A stretch of DNA of 64,000 nucleotides from JBFMDN01 sp040753915. GTDB lineage: Bacteria > Desulfobacterota > Desulfomonilia > Desulfomonilales > Desulfomonilaceae. Made by a program: the position numbers and the translations under genes. The stretch spans positions 1-64,000 of the forward strand of contig JBFMDN010000021.1 in assembly GCA_040753915.1 (NCBI GenBank), read 5' to 3'. The notes under the pieces are model-generated. The model was not told where the DNA came from, did no database searches, and worked only from the letters and a program-made list of their open reading frames with translations. Shown in pieces: positions 63,390 through 64,000 of the stretch (position 1 is its first letter; each line of letters begins with the position of its first letter).

Positions 63390-64000
63390 TCAGTGCTCTT
63401 CGGGTTCGAAGTCGGGATGCTCGTACAGAATCGGCATACGATTCATAATCCAGCGAAAAGTGAGAATTCCGATCGTAACGACCGTTACTGTGAGAACAAC
63501 CTCCATCCAGTGGGGTACGTACCGATCTGCCCACGCGAGATGCCAGTTGAAGGCTATGATGGAATGATTCAGTCGGTTGAAAATGATTCCTAGAGCCGTA
63601 ACGATCGCCATAGCACGCACCAGCCCAACTAGTCTGTTCTGAACCGCATACACGAACAGAAAGGCAGGAAGCAGCACGAATCCCAGGACTTCAACGAGGT
63701 AGAGATAGCCGTAGCCAGTGGTCAAGTAGCCCCAGTTGTTGCCGTGTGCCAGTCCCACGACTTTCATGAAGAAGTAGGCGAACAATGACACCGCGGCAGC
63801 TTTACCCAGTCCCAGGGTTACTCTGTCCAAGTGCTCCGGATCGTGATGCTTTATCTGATGAGAGAAGATTCTGTGCGATGCTGCGCTCTCGATGATGGTC
63901 ATGACAAGCCCTCCTGTGACGGCTGTCATGAAGAACCACAGAGGAATATAGTCGGAGTACCAGAGCGGATGCAGTTTTTCCGGCATCAACAGAAAGATCG
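63390..64000 (-). CDS. NrfD/HybB-type membrane subunit, C-terminal part (cut by the window edge)
   Basis: At least 203 residues, running off the right edge. The text LLMPEKLHPLWYSDYIPLWFFMTAVTGG is typical of NrfD/HybB/PsrC-like quinone-interacting membrane subunits. Five membrane segments remain here, ending FRWIMNRMPILYEHPDFEPEEH. Full members have eight to ten helices. In Desulfobacterota such subunits belong to Hmc, Qrc, Dsr or similar redox complexes. The stop lies 24 bases before the response regulator gene, so they share a transcript. Confidence 0.85.
   Translation of the reverse strand, partial: IFLLMPEKLHPLWYSDYIPLWFFMTAVTGGLVMTIIESAASHRIFSHQIKHHDPEHLDRVTLGLGKAAAVSLFAYFFMKVVGLAHGNNWGYLTTGYGYLYLVEVLGFVLLPAFLFVYAVQNRLVGLVRAMAIVTALGIIFNRLNHSIIAFNWHLAWADRYVPHWMEVVLTVTVVTIGILTFRWIMNRMPILYEHPDFEPEEH

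Overview
The window looks like a chromosomal segment of a Gram-negative anaerobe of the Desulfobacterota (former Deltaproteobacteria). This is inferred from gene content: an rpmH-rnpA-yidD-yidC-jag-mnmE cluster, separate glyQ and glyS, multi-PAS histidine kinases, outer-membrane and lipoprotein signals, an NrfD-type quinone-interacting subunit next to CheY-like and kinase genes, and many radical SAM proteins. Base composition is moderately GC-rich. No rRNA, phage or CRISPR locus is visible. A species name cannot be supported from the sequence alone.

Layout. 0-8.7 kb: a multi-PAS histidine kinase, a small DUF1328 membrane protein, a Cys-rich small protein, a very large SH3-TPR-pseudokinase membrane protein and a radical SAM enzyme. 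8.7-18 kb: CtpA-type protease, a small membrane protein, glyQS, a REC-PAS-PAS-LuxR regulator, a MITE-like element and an SH3 membrane protein. 18-22.8 kb: ribosomal protein L34, RNase P protein, YidD, YidC, Jag and MnmE, which link ribosome and tRNA maturation to membrane protein insertion. 23-30 kb: an outer-membrane protein, an XRE-S24 regulator with the residues needed for self-cleavage and a clear promoter/operator, a lytic transglycosylase, RadA with a cupin regulator, a YhcC-type radical SAM protein and dodecin. 30-39.7 kb: pseudouridine synthase, an MDR oxidoreductase lacking its catalytic zinc ligands, FtsH, FolP, AcpS, a second MITE copy, an RlmI-type methyltransferase and SerS. 39.8-44.3 kb: a peptide/nickel-type ABC importer (three genes) ending in a formyltransferase. 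44.3-48.8 kb is an accessory stretch: an orphan promoter with a terminator (candidate small RNA), 80-bp tandem repeats, a TPR glycosyltransferase-like membrane protein, a small secreted Cys-rich ORF interrupted by an in-frame TGA, and tRNA-Cys flanked by inverted copies of a dispersed repeat. 48.8-64 kb: ComEC, a RodZ-like protein, a DprA-like/AbiGi-like fusion, CysK, HIT, a CDP-alcohol phosphatidyltransferase with a large extra domain, LepA, a CDF metal transporter with a zinc-ribbon partner, and a histidine kinase, a response regulator and a truncated NrfD subunit at the right edge.

The observations most likely to be new are: the DprA-like/AbiGi-like fusion near ComEC; the XRE-S24 switch with twin GGT-N2-ACC palindromes around its -10 box; the Cys-rich secreted ORF with an in-frame TGA; the 223-bp ungapped repeat family; the candidate small RNA at 44.4 kb; and the TPR pseudokinase.
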